64,000 nt of DNA from positions 1,550,001 through 1,614,000 of the forward strand of contig NZ_CP121467.1 of assembly GCF_029691405.1 (NCBI RefSeq). The letters are read 5' to 3'. Source of the stretch: Streptococcus sp. D7B5. Its GTDB lineage: Bacteria; Bacillota; Bacilli; Lactobacillales; Streptococcaceae. Shown here in pieces: positions 54,602 through 64,000 of the stretch. How positions within the stretch are numbered: position 1 is the first letter of the stretch; each line of letters starts with the position of its first letter. A program made the position numbers and the translations under genes. Below the pieces are notes generated by a model. The model ran no database searches, was not told the origin of the DNA, and saw nothing but the letters and a program-made list of their open reading frames with translations.

Positions 54602-56293
54602 TTACATCTTCTCTGGCGCTTCTACTCCGAGCAAACGAAGAGCTTCTTTGAGGACGACTGCGGTTGCGTAGCTGAGGGCCAGACGGCTGTCGCGCTCAGG
54701 ACTTTCATCTAGAATACGTGTATGTGCATAGTACTTGTTAAAAGCTTGAGCCAAACTAATCGCAAATTTCGCAATGATAGAAGGTTCAAAATTATCTGCT
54801 GCACGATTGATAATGCGTGGGAAGTCTTGGAGTAGTTTAATGATTTCCCAGCTTTCAGCATCCTTCAGGCTGTAGTTGCCAGCTGTATCTGGTTTGAAAT
54901 CAGCTTTGCGCAAGATAGATTGGATACGAGCGTAGGCGTATTGAACGTAAGGTCCAGTTTCCCCTTCAAAGGATACCATAGCTTCAAGGTCGAAGTCATA
55001 TCCATTTGTACGGTCGGTCTTAAGATCATAGAACTTGATAGCCCCGACTCCAACAGCGTGGGCAACCTGGTCTTTATTTTCTAACTCAGGATTTTTCGCT
55101 TCGATTTGGGCCTTGGCACGACTAACAGCCTCTGCAATAGTAGGCTCTAGCAAGATGACATTTCCTTTACGAGTAGAGAGTTTTTTCCCTTCTTTTGTTA
55201 CCAATCCAAACGGAACATGGACAATGTCTTGGCTCCAATCGTAGCCCATCTCTTGTAGTACTGCCTTGAGTTGTTTGAAGTGGGCAGATTGCTCTTGACC
55301 AACAACATAGATGGATTTTGCAAATTGGTATTCGTTTTTACGGTAGAGGGCTGCAGCCAAGTCACGTGTGATATAGAGAGTTGCACCATCAGATTTCTTG
55401 ATAAGGGCTGGATGTTCAATTCCATATTTCTCAAGATTGACAACTTGGGCTCCCTCTGACTCAACAAGAAGTCCTTTTTCAGCGAGAATGTCTACAACAG
55501 CATCCATCTTATCATTGTAAAAGGCTTCTCCGTTGTAGCTGTCAAATTCGACTTGCAATTCATTGTAAAGGCGGTTGAATTCCACTAAACTTTCATCACG
55601 GAACCATTGCCAGAGAGCGAGGGCTTCCTCATCTCCATTTTCCAGTTTACGGAACCATTCGCGTGCTTCTTCGTCCAAGCTAGGATCTTTTTCAGCTTCA
55701 GCATTGATGCGAACGTAGAGCTTAAGAAGTTCATCGATTGGATGCGCTTTAACGGCCTCCTCATTTCCCCATTTCTTGTAGGCAACGATCAACATTCCAA
55801 ACTGTTTGCCCCAGTCTCCTAAATGATTGACCTTGACCGTTTGATAGCCGATTTTTTGGAAAATATGTGACAAGCTATCTCCGATAACTGTTGAACGCAA
55901 GTGCCCAATAGAGAATGGTTTTGCGATGTTGGGACTAGACATATCAATAACGACATTTTCTTGCTTGCCAATGGTTTGGTCAGCATAGTGCTCTTTCTCA
56001 GTAATAACATCCTGTAATACTTGAGCCGAAATAGCAGATTTATCAAGGAAAAAGTTGACGTAAGGTCCAGTAGCAACAACCTTTTCAAAGGCTTGACTAT
56101 TGATTTTTTCAGCAATATCTGTTGCAATCATTTGAGGAGCTTTACGCTCGACCTTTGCTAGAGAAAAGGCAGGGAAGGCGATGTCTCCCATTTCTGAGTT
56201 TTTAGGTGTTTCCAGTAAATTTAAAATAGCCTCTTGGTCCAGACTATCAATGACGCTAGCCAACTCGCTAGCAATCAATTCTTTTGTATTCAT
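54602..56293 (-). CDS. argS: Arginyl-tRNA synthetase
   Basis: 563 residues, full length. Class I signature [14 protein letters not shown] (HIGH-type, within [13 protein letters not shown]) and the KLSTRKG (KMSKS-type) loop are present, and the C-terminal anticodon-binding domain ends in the usual [11 protein letters not shown]. It is divergent from argR with a shared 154-bp control region. AAAGGAGC lies before the ATG; extended -10 TGTTAAAAT is about 30 nt upstream. Confidence 0.98.
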   Translation of the reverse strand: MNTKELIASELASVIDSLDQEAILNLLETPKNSEMGDIAFPAFSLAKVERKAPQMIATDIAEKINSQAFEKVVATGPYVNFFLDKSAISAQVLQDVITEKEHYADQTIGKQENVVIDMSSPNIAKPFSIGHLRSTVIGDSLSHIFQKIGYQTVKVNHLGDWGKQFGMLIVAYKKWGNEEAVKAHPIDELLKLYVRINAEAEKDPSLDEEAREWFRKLENGDEEALALWQWFRDESLVEFNRLYNELQVEFDSYNGEAFYNDKMDAVVDILAEKGLLVESEGAQVVNLEKYGIEHPALIKKSDGATLYITRDLAAALYRKNEYQFAKSIYVVGQEQSAHFKQLKAVLQEMGYDWSQDIVHVPFGLVTKEGKKLSTRKGNVILLEPTIAEAVSRAKAQIEAKNPELENKDQVAHAVGVGAIKFYDLKTDRTNGYDFDLEAMVSFEGETGPYVQYAYARIQSILRKADFKPDTAGNYSLKDAESWEIIKLLQDFPRIINRAADNFEPSIIAKFAISLAQAFNKYYAHTRILDESPERDSRLALSYATAVVLKEALRLLGVEAPEKM

Positions 56294-56319
56294 AAGGGCT
56301 CCTTTTGGGCTTTTTTACT

Positions 56320-56393
56320 ATTTTAACACAATTTACTACATTTTTTGAGAAAGAAAAGAATTTTTTTGAATTATCTATTTTTTTTGGTATAAT
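56320..56393. promoter_or_regulatory. Divergent promoters of argS and argR
   Basis: Minus strand: TGTTAAAAT (plus ATTTTA 56320-56325) for argS. Plus strand: TTGAAT (56366-56371), 16 bp, extended -10 TGGTATAAT (56388-56393) for argR. The AT-rich stretch after the argR promoter has two TTATAAA-like repeats that may be ArgR contacts (weak). Confidence 0.6.
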
Positions 56394-56447
56394 ATAGTTA
56401 TAAAATAAATGTAAAATTTGTTATAAATATTCGCTTAAGAGGATAAT

Positions 56448-56894
56448 ATGAGAAAAAGAGAACGGCATCAGTTGATTAAAAAGATGATCGCTGAAGAAAA
56501 ACTTGGGACACAAAAAGAGATTCAAGATCGTTTAGAAGCTCGTAATGTTTATGTGACACAAACGACTTTGTCGCGTGATTTGCGTGAAATCGGCTTGACC
56601 AAGGTTAAGAAAAATGATATGGTGTATTATGTACTAGCAAATGAGACAGATAAGATTGATTTAGTTGAGTTTTTGTCTCATCATTTAGAAGGTGTTGCAA
56701 GAGCAGAGTTCACCTTGGTACTGCATACCAAACTTGGGGAAGCTGCAGTCTTAGCAAACATTGTAGATGCAAACAAGGATGAATGGATTTTAGGAACGGT
56801 TGCTGGTGCTAATACCTTATTGGTTATTTGTCGAGACCAGCACGTTGCCAAGCTGATGGAAGATCGTTTGCTAGATTTGATGAAAGATAAATAA
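56448..56894 (+). CDS. argR: Arginine repressor ArgR/AhrC
   Basis: 148 residues: an N-terminal winged helix ([33 protein letters not shown]) and a C-terminal arginine-binding, oligomerising domain ([19 protein letters not shown]). It probably controls argG/argH at 20-23 kb and arginine use genes elsewhere. The order argS, argR, mutS matches related streptococci. A terminator follows. Confidence 0.97.
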   Translation: MRKRERHQLIKKMIAEEKLGTQKEIQDRLEARNVYVTQTTLSRDLREIGLTKVKKNDMVYYVLANETDKIDLVEFLSHHLEGVARAEFTLVLHTKLGEAAVLANIVDANKDEWILGTVAGANTLLVICRDQHVAKLMEDRLLDLMKDK

Positions 56895-56926
56895 GGTCTT
56901 GGGAGTTGCTCTCAAGACTTATTTTT
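56893..56926 (+). terminator. Terminator of argR
   Basis: AAGGTCTTGGGAG pairs with CTCTCAAGACTT and is followed by ATTTTT; the mutS ribosome site comes 4 nt later, so some readthrough into mutS is possible. Confidence 0.7.
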
Positions 56927-56944
56927 AGCAAGGAGAGACGAAAA

Positions 56945-59479
56945 ATGGCAACAGAAAAGCTATCACCCGGCATGCAACAGTATGTGGATATTAAGAAACA
57001 ATACCCAGATGCTTTTTTGCTTTTTCGAATGGGTGACTTTTACGAGTTGTTCTATGAAGATGCAATTAATGCAGCACAAATTTTAGAAATTTCCTTAACG
57101 AGTCGGAATAAAAATGCAGAAAATCCGATACCAATGGCGGGCGTCCCCTATCATTCTGCCCAGCAGTACATCGATGTTCTGATTGAGCAGGGCTATAAAG
57201 TTGCCATTGCAGAACAGATGGAAGATCCCAAACAAGCAGTGGGGGTTGTCAAGCGAGAGGTGGTCCAGGTCATCACACCTGGAACGGTCGTTGATAGCAG
57301 TAAGTCGGATAGTCAGAATAATTTCTTGGTTTCCTTAGATCGTGATGGCAATCAGTTTGGTCTGGCTTATATGGATTTGGTGACGGGTGATTTCTATGTG
57401 ACAGGTCTACTAGATTTCACGTTGGTTTGTGGGGAAATTCGCAATCTCAAGGCTCGTGAAGTGGTGCTGGGTTATGACTTGCCTGAGGAAGAAGAACAAA
57501 TTCTAAGTCGTCAGATGAATCTGGTGATTTCCTATGAGAAAGAAGGTTTTGAGGACATCCATTTATTGGGTTCACGACTGGCAGCTGTGGAGCAAGCGGC
57601 AGCTAGTAAGCTACTCCAGTATGTTCACCGAACCCAGATGCGGGAATTGAACCACCTCAAACCAGTTATCCGCTATGAAATCAAAGATTTCTTGCAGATG
57701 GATTATGCGACCAAGGCTAGTTTGGATTTGCTTGAGAATGCCCGTTCAGGCAAGAAGCAAGGGAGTCTTTTCTGGCTTTTGGATGAAACCAAAACAGCTA
57801 TGGGCATGCGGCTCTTGCGTTCTTGGATCCATCGTCCTTTGATTGATAAGGAGCGAATCATCCAACGTCAAGACGTGGTGCAGGTCTTTCTTGACCACTT
57901 CTTTGAGCGCAGCGATTTAACGGATAGCCTCAAGGGTGTTTATGACATCGAACGTTTGGCTAGTCGGGTTTCTTTTGGTAAGACCAATCCAAAGGATCTC
58001 TTGCAATTGGCGACCACCTTATCTAGTGTACCACGGATTCGAGCGATTTTAGAGGGAATGGAGCAGCCTGCTCTGGCCTACCTCATCGCACAGTTAGATG
58101 CCATTCCTGAGTTGGAGAGCTTGATTAGTGCTGCCATTGCTCCTGAAGCTCCTCACGTGATTACGGAAGGTGGCATTATCCGTACGGGATTTGATGAGAC
58201 CTTAGACAAGTACCGTCGTGTGCTCAGAGAAGGGACTAGCTGGATTGCTGAGATTGAGGCTAAGGAGAGAGAAAACTCTGGCATCAGCACGCTTAAGATT
58301 GACTACAATAAAAAAGATGGCTATTATTTCCATGTGACCAATTCGCAACTGGGAAATGTGCCATCCCACTTTTTCCGCAAGGCAACACTGAAAAACTCGG
58401 AACGCTTTGGGACAGAGGAGTTAGCCCGTATCGAGGGGGATATGCTGGAGGCGCGTGAGAAGTCAGCCAACCTAGAATATGAAATCTTTATGCGTATCCG
58501 TGAGGAAGTCAGCAAGTACATCCAGCGTTTGCAGGCTCTAGCCCAAGGAATTGCAACGGTTGATGTCTTGCAAAGTCTAGCAGTTGTGGCTGAAACTCAG
58601 CATTTGATTCGACCAGAGTTTGGGGATGATTCACAAATCAATATCCAGAAAGGGCGCCATGCTGTCGTCGAAAAGGTCATGGGAGCTCAGACCTATATTC
58701 CAAATAGTATCCAGATGGCAGAAGATACGAGTATTCAGCTAATTACAGGGCCCAACATGAGTGGGAAGTCAACCTACATGCGCCAGTTAGCCATGACTGC
58801 GGTTATGGCCCAGCTGGGCTCGTATGTGCCGGCGGAGAGCGCCCATTTGCCGATCTTTGATGCTATCTTTACCCGTATCGGAGCAGCAGATGACTTGGTT
58901 TCAGGTCAATCAACCTTCATGGTAGAGATGATGGAGGCCAACAATGCCATTTCGCATGCGACCAAGAACTCTCTCATTCTCTTCGATGAATTGGGACGGG
59001 GAACGGCAACATATGATGGGATGGCTCTTGCCCAGTCCATCATCGAATACATTCATGAACATATCGGAGCCAAAACCCTCTTTGCGACCCACTACCATGA
59101 GTTGACCAGTCTGGAGTCCAGCTTGAAAAACTTGGTCAATGTCCATGTGGCGACCTTGGAGCAGGATGGGCAGGTTACCTTCCTTCACAAGATCGAACCA
59201 GGACCAGCTGACAAATCCTACGGTATCCACGTTGCTAAGATTGCTGGCTTACCAGCAGAACTTTTATCAAGAGCGGATAAGATATTGACTCAACTGGAGA
59301 ATCAAGAGACGGAAAGTCCTGCTCCAATGAGAGAAACAAGTGCTGTTACTGAACAGATGTCACTCTTTGATACCCCTGCAGAGCATCCTATCCTAGCAGA
59401 ATTAGCTAAACTGGATGTTTACAATATGACACCGATGCAGGCTATGAATGTCTTGGTTGAGCTCAAACAAAAGTTATAA
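56945..59479 (+). CDS. mutS: DNA mismatch repair protein MutS (HexA)
   Basis: 844 residues, full length. Mismatch-binding [10 protein letters not shown] at the N-terminus, Walker [14 protein letters not shown] near residue 602, Walker [16 protein letters not shown] and [10 protein letters not shown]. It recognises mismatches; MutL is encoded 1.1 kb downstream. ATG 56945 follows AAGGAGAG; the frame upstream to 56906 is rejected. Confidence 0.98.
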   Translation: MATEKLSPGMQQYVDIKKQYPDAFLLFRMGDFYELFYEDAINAAQILEISLTSRNKNAENPIPMAGVPYHSAQQYIDVLIEQGYKVAIAEQMEDPKQAVGVVKREVVQVITPGTVVDSSKSDSQNNFLVSLDRDGNQFGLAYMDLVTGDFYVTGLLDFTLVCGEIRNLKAREVVLGYDLPEEEEQILSRQMNLVISYEKEGFEDIHLLGSRLAAVEQAAASKLLQYVHRTQMRELNHLKPVIRYEIKDFLQMDYATKASLDLLENARSGKKQGSLFWLLDETKTAMGMRLLRSWIHRPLIDKERIIQRQDVVQVFLDHFFERSDLTDSLKGVYDIERLASRVSFGKTNPKDLLQLATTLSSVPRIRAILEGMEQPALAYLIAQLDAIPELESLISAAIAPEAPHVITEGGIIRTGFDETLDKYRRVLREGTSWIAEIEAKERENSGISTLKIDYNKKDGYYFHVTNSQLGNVPSHFFRKATLKNSERFGTEELARIEGDMLEAREKSANLEYEIFMRIREEVSKYIQRLQALAQGIATVDVLQSLAVVAETQHLIRPEFGDDSQINIQKGRHAVVEKVMGAQTYIPNSIQMAEDTSIQLITGPNMSGKSTYMRQLAMTAVMAQLGSYVPAESAHLPIFDAIFTRIGAADDLVSGQSTFMVEMMEANNAISHATKNSLILFDELGRGTATYDGMALAQSIIEYIHEHIGAKTLFATHYHELTSLESSLKNLVNVHVATLEQDGQVTFLHKIEPGPADKSYGIHVAKIAGLPAELLSRADKILTQLENQETESPAPMRETSAVTEQMSLFDTPAEHPILAELAKLDVYNMTPMQAMNVLVELKQKL

Positions 59480-59515
59480 AAAAATCCCACTCACATTTTT
59501 GTGAGTGGGATTTTT
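59480..59515. terminator. Bidirectional terminator after mutS
   Basis: AAAAATCCCACTCAC pairs perfectly with GTGAGTGGGATTTTT. It ends mutS and the convergent DUF3021 gene. Confidence 0.9.
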
Positions 59516-59520
59516 CTCTA

Positions 59521-59979
59521 TTACTTTTTATGGGCCAAAAGTTGATTGATGTGGTCTACTTTTTTAGCTTCTCTTTTATAGAGAATAGCCCAGATGATGA
59601 GGTAGACAATCGCAAACTCTGGAATGAGCTGGAGATAGAAGGTCCAGTGGAAGGGGAACCAACCAGCCAGAGTTGCTAGTGGAACAAAGCCAATCAGCAT
59701 GAGGAAGAAATGGGAAAGTGTGGCACGGAGCAGGCTCCAGTCACGGCTGAATAAGCGGCTGCCAAAGCTAAAGAGAACACCGATAGCTGACCAGATGACC
59801 ATACAGTAGAGCAAGACTAGAGCACCGTGAACCTGATGTTGAGCCATCGCTTGGCCGATAAGAGACTCGGGACTTAGTGGGGCATAGGTATTTGGTGCAT
59901 AAATGAGTGAAAAGAGGATAGAGAGGATGAGGCCGATAAGTACACCAGCGGCTGCATCGTGAAAGATTTGTTTTTTCAT
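59521..59979 (-). CDS. DUF3021 membrane protein
   Basis: 152 residues with four hydrophobic segments, the DUF3021 size and pattern. It overlaps the LytTR gene upstream by 4 nt. Streptococcal LytTR regulators are often paired with a membrane protein that holds them inactive (HdrRM, BrsRM systems). A similar role is plausible here but inferred. Confidence 0.88.
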   Translation of the reverse strand: MKKQIFHDAAAGVLIGLILSILFSLIYAPNTYAPLSPESLIGQAMAQHQVHGALVLLYCMVIWSAIGVLFSFGSRLFSRDWSLLRATLSHFFLMLIGFVPLATLAGWFPFHWTFYLQLIPEFAIVYLIIWAILYKREAKKVDHINQLLAHKK

Positions 59980-60416
59980 AGTTCTAATTTCTCCTTGATG
60001 GTTTTTAGGTAACGGCGTGAAGAGTAAGTGAAGCTTTCGTTTTTTAAGAAAATTTCAACCAGGCCGTTGGGAGTGAGTTTGAGATGAGAGATGGAATCGA
60101 TATTGACGATTTCAGATTGGGAAATTTGGATAAAAGTGGTCGGCAGCATTTCAAGAACCTGATAGAGTCGCAAATCAATGGTATAGGCCTGAGATGCAGT
60201 TTCTGCTAGAACCTTGCGATTCTCGATATAGAAGCGTTGAATCTTACTAACCTTAATTAGATAGACCTGATCTTCAATCTTTCCTTTGATTGTTTCTTTT
60301 TGGTCAAGATTTTCAGCGAACTCGATGACTTTCTGGACTTTTTCGGTCGGCTGAGGAGTTTGGACAATCAGCTTTTCTTCCTCGTAAGTCTCCTTAATCT
60401 GTAGTTCTACTTTCAT
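59976..60416 (-). CDS. LytTR-family DNA-binding regulator
   Basis: 146 residues. The C-terminal ~95 residues form a LytTR DNA-binding domain (IQRFYIENRKVLAETASQAYT, NIDSISHLKLTPNGLVEIFL, SRRYLKTIKEKLEL); there is no receiver domain. With the DUF3021 gene it forms a two-gene LytTR system inserted between mutS and mutL. AAGGAGGG precedes the ATG. Target sites were not identified. Confidence 0.92.
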   Translation of the reverse strand: MKVELQIKETYEEEKLIVQTPQPTEKVQKVIEFAENLDQKETIKGKIEDQVYLIKVSKIQRFYIENRKVLAETASQAYTIDLRLYQVLEMLPTTFIQISQSEIVNIDSISHLKLTPNGLVEIFLKNESFTYSSRRYLKTIKEKLEL

Positions 60417-60571
60417 AAATTTCCCTCCTTACATTTCATACAAAATTGTGATCACTTCCTGTACACCTTTATTAAACACTATTTTACGACCCATGGCAAG
60501 AGCTTTTGTCTATGTGGAGAGATTTGGAGTCTATGTGGTATTTGCTTTTTCTGGTAACATCTGAAATATGG

Positions 60572-60577
60572 TATAAT
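60572..60577 (+). promoter_or_regulatory. mutL promoter -10
   Basis: TGGTATAAT is an extended -10 (TATAAT 60572-60577), about 48 nt before the mutL ATG. No good -35 is seen. Confidence 0.6.
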
Positions 60578-60624
60578 AGCACTAATCAATTTCTAGGAAA
60601 ATAGATACAGAAAGGGGCTGAAAG

Positions 60625-62574
60625 ATGTCTCATATTATTGAATTGCCAGAAGTGTTGGCAAACCAGATCGCGGCAGGAGAGGTCATTGAACGTCCTGCCA
60701 GTGTGGTCAAAGAGTTGGTAGAAAATGCCATTGATGCGGGTTCTAGCCAGATTATCATTGAGATTGAGGAAGCTGGTCTTAAGAAGATTCAAATCACAGA
60801 TAATGGCCATGGAATTGCCCACGATGAGGTTGAGTTGGCCTTGCGTCGACATGCGACCAGTAAGATAAAAAATCAAGCAGACCTCTTTCGGATTCGGACG
60901 CTTGGTTTTCGTGGTGAAGCCCTGCCCTCTATCGCTTCTGTCAGTGTCTTGACTCTGTTGACGGCGGTGGATGGTGCGAGTCATGGGACCAAGCTCGTTG
61001 CGCGTGGGGGAGAAGTTGAGGAAGTCATCCCAGCGACTAGTCCTGTGGGGACCAAAGTTTGTGTTGAGGACCTCTTTTTCAATACACCTGCCCGTCTCAA
61101 GTATATGAAGAGCCAGCAAGCGGAGTTGTCTCATATCATTGATATTGTTAACCGTCTGGGATTGGCTCATCCTGAGATTTCTTTTAGTTTGATCAGTGAT
61201 GGCAAGGAAATGACACGGACAGCAGGAACTGGTCAACTGCGACAAGCCATCGCAGGAATTTATGGTTTGGCGAGTGCAAAGAAGATGATTGAAATTGAGA
61301 ACTCTGATCTAGATTTCGAAATTTCAGGTTTTGTTTCATTGCCTGAATTGACACGAGCAAATCGTAACTATATCAGCCTCTTCATCAATGGCCGTTATAT
61401 CAAGAACTTTCTACTCAACCGTGCTATTCTTGACGGTTATGGAAGCAAGCTCATGGTAGGGCGTTTTCCACTGGCTGTCATTCACATCCATATCGATCCT
61501 TATCTGGCTGATGTCAATGTTCATCCAACCAAGCAAGAGGTGCGGATTTCTAAGGAAAGAGAGCTGATGGCACTTGTCTCAGAAGCTATCGCAAAGAGTC
61601 TTAAGGAACAGACCTTGATACCTGATGCTTTAGAAAATCTTGCCAAGTCGACCGTGCGTAATCGTCAAAAGGTAGAGCAGACCATTCTCCCACTCAAAGA
61701 AAATACGCTTTACTATGAACAAACAGAAGTAACAAGACCGACTCAAGTTGAGGTTTCAGACCATCAAGTAGGCTTGACTGAAGAAAGACAGGATTTAACC
61801 CTGTTTGCCAAGGAAACCTTGGACCAGTTGACCAAGCCTGCAAAACTGCATTTTGCAGAGAGAAAGCCAGCTAGCTATGACCAACTAGACCATCCAGAGT
61901 TGGACCTTGCTAGTCTCGATAAAGCCTATGATAAGCTGGAGCGAGAAGAATCATCAAGCTTTCCAGAATTGGAATTTTTCGGACAGATGCACGGGACTTA
62001 TCTCTTTGCCCAGGGGCGAGATGGACTCTATATCATTGACCAGCATGCAGCTCAGGAGCGGGTTAAGTACGAGGAATACCGTGAAAGCATCGGCAATGTT
62101 GACCAGAGTCAGCAGCAACTCTTAGTGCCCTACATCTTTGAATTTCCTGCGGATGATGCCCTTCGTCTTAGAGAAAGAATGCCTCTCCTAGAGGAAGTAG
62201 GTGTTTTTCTAGCAGAGTATGGAGAAAATCAATTTATCCTGCGTGAACATCCTATTTGGATGGCAGAAGAGGAGATTGAGTCAGGCATCTATGAAATGTG
62301 TGATATGCTCCTTTTGACCAAGGAAGTTTCGATCAAGAAATACCGAGCAGAGCTGGCTATCATGATGTCCTGCAAACGGTCTATCAAGGCCAACCATCGC
62401 ATCGATGACCACTCAGCCAGACAACTCCTTTATCAGCTTTCTCAATGTGACAATCCTTACAACTGTCCCCACGGACGTCCTGTTTTGGTGCATTTTACCA
62501 AGTCGGATATGGAAAAAATGTTCCGACGCATTCAGGAAAATCATACGAGTCTCCGTGAGTTGGGGAAATATTAA
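60625..62574 (+). CDS. mutL: DNA mismatch repair protein MutL (HexB)
   Basis: 649 residues. GHKL ATPase motifs [19 protein letters not shown] and [12 protein letters not shown] lie at the N-terminus. The C-terminal part carries the metal/endonuclease motif [13 protein letters not shown] and [12 protein letters not shown], so this MutL probably nicks DNA itself. It acts after MutS in mismatch repair. AAAGGGG lies before the ATG; a terminator follows. Confidence 0.98.
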   Translation: MSHIIELPEVLANQIAAGEVIERPASVVKELVENAIDAGSSQIIIEIEEAGLKKIQITDNGHGIAHDEVELALRRHATSKIKNQADLFRIRTLGFRGEALPSIASVSVLTLLTAVDGASHGTKLVARGGEVEEVIPATSPVGTKVCVEDLFFNTPARLKYMKSQQAELSHIIDIVNRLGLAHPEISFSLISDGKEMTRTAGTGQLRQAIAGIYGLASAKKMIEIENSDLDFEISGFVSLPELTRANRNYISLFINGRYIKNFLLNRAILDGYGSKLMVGRFPLAVIHIHIDPYLADVNVHPTKQEVRISKERELMALVSEAIAKSLKEQTLIPDALENLAKSTVRNRQKVEQTILPLKENTLYYEQTEVTRPTQVEVSDHQVGLTEERQDLTLFAKETLDQLTKPAKLHFAERKPASYDQLDHPELDLASLDKAYDKLEREESSSFPELEFFGQMHGTYLFAQGRDGLYIIDQHAAQERVKYEEYRESIGNVDQSQQQLLVPYIFEFPADDALRLRERMPLLEEVGVFLAEYGENQFILREHPIWMAEEEIESGIYEMCDMLLLTKEVSIKKYRAELAIMMSCKRSIKANHRIDDHSARQLLYQLSQCDNPYNCPHGRPVLVHFTKSDMEKMFRRIQENHTSLRELGKY

Positions 62575-62580
62575 GAACAC

Positions 62581-62614
62581 AAAAAGCCTTTGTTTTTTCC
62601 AAACAAGGCTTTTT
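62581..62614 (+). terminator. Terminator of mutL
   Basis: AAAAAGCCTTTGTTT pairs with AAACAAGGCTTTTT around a T/C loop and is followed by T. Confidence 0.88.
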
Positions 62615-62714
62615 AGCTTTTCTATGGTGGGAATTTTGAATGGACATGGCAACTTGCCATGAGGTTTACACTTGCTTGACAAGAAAAAGTAATGAGAAAT
62701 ATGATTCAATTGAC

Positions 62715-63212
62715 TCAAGGTTTCATAGAGTCGTCTTGGTTTGAGGGATTCTCAAGACCAATCACTTTATCAAGATAACGTTGTTTGGTTTTGAGAGTCT
62801 TGCTGATAGCAATCGCTGAAGCAATCAAAAGAACGAAGGTCAGCCAAATCCAGGCGGTGAACTCGGCTGGAAAACTAGAACCAGCTAAAAAGAGATAGAT
62901 AGCCAGAGCTAAGACGAAAATATAAATCACCTGCCAGAGGCCAAAAGATTTAACTTCTTTATAGTATTTGTCCTTATCTTCCTCCAAAATCACTTCTGTA
63001 GAAGTTTTTTCAGAGTTTTCATCTAGTAGTAGATAGTCAGTTGTCACTTGAAAAATCTTGCTTAATTCAATGATTTTTTCGATTTCTGGAAGAACTTGAC
63101 CAGACTCCCACTTGGAGATACTTTGCCGAGAGACATTGATTTGTTCTGCTAGCTTTTCCTGGGACCAACCTTTTTCCTTTCGGAGCTCAAATAGTTTTTC
63201 TGCGAGTTTCAT
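62715..63212 (-). CDS. XRE-family regulator with membrane segments
   Basis: 165 residues: an N-terminal helix-turn-helix ([33 protein letters not shown]), a linker, and two hydrophobic segments near 95-112 and 118-135. It is a membrane-tethered regulator. The ATG follows AAAGGAGGAT. It is divergent from the MFS gene, a possible target. Confidence 0.9.
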   Translation of the reverse strand: MKLAEKLFELRKEKGWSQEKLAEQINVSRQSISKWESGQVLPEIEKIIELSKIFQVTTDYLLLDENSEKTSTEVILEEDKDKYYKEVKSFGLWQVIYIFVLALAIYLFLAGSSFPAEFTAWIWLTFVLLIASAIAISKTLKTKQRYLDKVIGLENPSNQDDSMKP

Positions 63213-63337
63213 GATTCTATCCTCCTTTTTCTACCTCTATCCTAACAATTTTTACTTATAATGAGAATACAATCTCTTGTACTATTTGTCAACCAGAGGG
63301 TGCACCTTTTGTTGCAGTCTGTCTCGGGGAAATATGA

Positions 63338-63343
63338 TATACT
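63338..63343 (+). promoter_or_regulatory. -10 box of the MFS gene
   Basis: TGATATACT is an extended -10 (TATACT 63338-63343), about 42 nt before the MFS ATG. Confidence 0.5.
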
Positions 63344-63384
63344 AGGTAAGAAAAAGCGAAGAAATTATGAAAAAGGAATGAAAG

Positions 63385-64000
63385 ATGAAAGAATTTTTTG
63401 CCCTCCCCAAGCAAATTCAAATGCGGGAATGGATGAGCTTTGTAGCACGGATTTTAGAGAGTGCCATTACTCCTTTTATGGCCATGTACTATGTTCAATA
63501 TTTTGGAGCCTTTTGGGCGGGGTTATTGATGATCACAACCAAACTCATTGGTTTTTTAGCTGGACTGTATGGTGGACATTTGGCGGATCTTTGGGGACGT
63601 AAGAAAGTCATTGACTGGGGAAACTTTGGTCTTGCTAGTGGCTACTTTCTTGTGCTGCTGGCAAATATGCCTAATCATATTTTTCCCTTTTTGACTTTTG
63701 TCGGAATGTTGCTGGCAGAGACCGCAGGAACTTTCTCTTGGCCGGCTATTGATGCGATGATTATTGATTTGACCGACGAGCAAAATCGCCGTTTCGTTTA
63801 TACGATTAGTTATTGGTTTGTCAATGTATCCGTTATGTTAGGAGCAGGGCTTGCAGGTTTCTTTTACGACCACCATTTTTTTGAGCTGCTTCTGGTTTTG
63901 ACGGTGATTAGCTTCTTGAATTTTTTCCTCGCTTGGAAATATTTTTCAGAAAGCAAGCCAGCTAATCTGGTCTTTGAGCATGGTAGCAGTCCTTTGGCAA
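63385..64000 (+). CDS. MFS transporter, 3' end outside the window
   Basis: The first 205 codons of a larger gene cut by the window end. About six hydrophobic segments and the MFS loop GGHLADLWGRKKVI are visible, the latter marking the loop between helices 2 and 3. AAGGAATG precedes the ATG. Probably a drug or metabolite exporter of the DHA type; substrate unknown. Confidence 0.88.
   Translation, partial: MKEFFALPKQIQMREWMSFVARILESAITPFMAMYYVQYFGAFWAGLLMITTKLIGFLAGLYGGHLADLWGRKKVIDWGNFGLASGYFLVLLANMPNHIFPFLTFVGMLLAETAGTFSWPAIDAMIIDLTDEQNRRFVYTISYWFVNVSVMLGAGLAGFFYDHHFFELLLVLTVISFLNFFLAWKYFSESKPANLVFEHGSSPLA

Noticed and set aside
56294..56447. T-box riboswitch before argS
   Set aside because: The gap is only 154 bp, AT-rich, and lacks a T-box core and a terminator hairpin.
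60586..61245. 219-codon frame antisense to mutL
   Set aside because: Shadow of the mutL coding sequence; no start signal or family likeness.

Overview
The window is a chromosomal segment from a mitis-group Streptococcus (S. oralis/mitis/pneumoniae relatives). This is inferred from AT-rich DNA, strong AAGGAGG ribosome sites and gene runs matching the pneumococcal backbone: DUF4097-DUF1700-PadR, serine dehydratase-LysM protein, argG-argH, mnmA-Nudix-mnmG, rnjA-rpoY, tsaB-rimI-tsaD, metQ-M20 peptidase-metN-metP, TCS07-type kinase/regulator-nrdI, argS-argR-mutS and mutL. No rRNA, tRNA, intact insertion sequence or CRISPR array was seen.

Layout. 0-5.3 kb: tRNA hydroxylase trhO, a DUF4299 protein, and a leftward PadR/DUF1700/DUF4097/DUF6574 cell-envelope gene set. 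5.2-7.6 kb: a retron (reverse transcriptase fused to a TOPRIM domain, with a recognisable msr-msd RNA in front). 7.6-16.7 kb: MFS transporter, glycosyltransferase, CapD-like epimerase/dehydratase, DUF805 genes, HAD phosphatase, L-serine dehydratase, LysM protein and an Rgg regulator. 16.9-23.3 kb: a bacteriocin-type ABC exporter without its bacteriocin, then an amino-acid-binding lipoprotein with argG and argH. 23.4-30 kb: RNA-modification and RNA-decay housekeeping genes. 30.2-30.9 kb: no convincing protein genes, but three tandem leftward small-RNA-like units. 31.4-33.5 kb: the tRNA t6A genes.

33.56-36.33 kb is an inserted cassette. It carries a type IIG-like restriction-methylation gene bounded by long inverted repeats, with an 8-copy heptanucleotide repeat and a terminator hairpin in its 5' leader. 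Next come a truncated Rgg gene, a perfect palindrome resembling two joined IS3-family ends, and two tandem paralogues whose promoters imply leaderless mRNAs. 38.2-44.5 kb: amino-acid transport, including the methionine ABC system with an exact MET-box. 44.6-47.1 kb: a second Dlt-like transacylation set (dltB-like, dltD-like and an overlapping 52-residue dltX-like gene). 47.1-52.6 kb: ECF S component, YesL-like protein, two-component system, membrane protein and nrdI. 52.6-64 kb: Nramp transporter, argS/argR, mutS, a LytTR/DUF3021 pair, mutL, an XRE regulator and a truncated MFS gene.

Most genes are housekeeping. The accessory parts most worth follow-up are the retron, the inverted-repeat-bounded IIG cassette with its possible phase-variable attenuator, the three tandem small RNAs, and the DltB/D/X-like set. 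Functions are read from motifs and family knowledge; no database search was possible.
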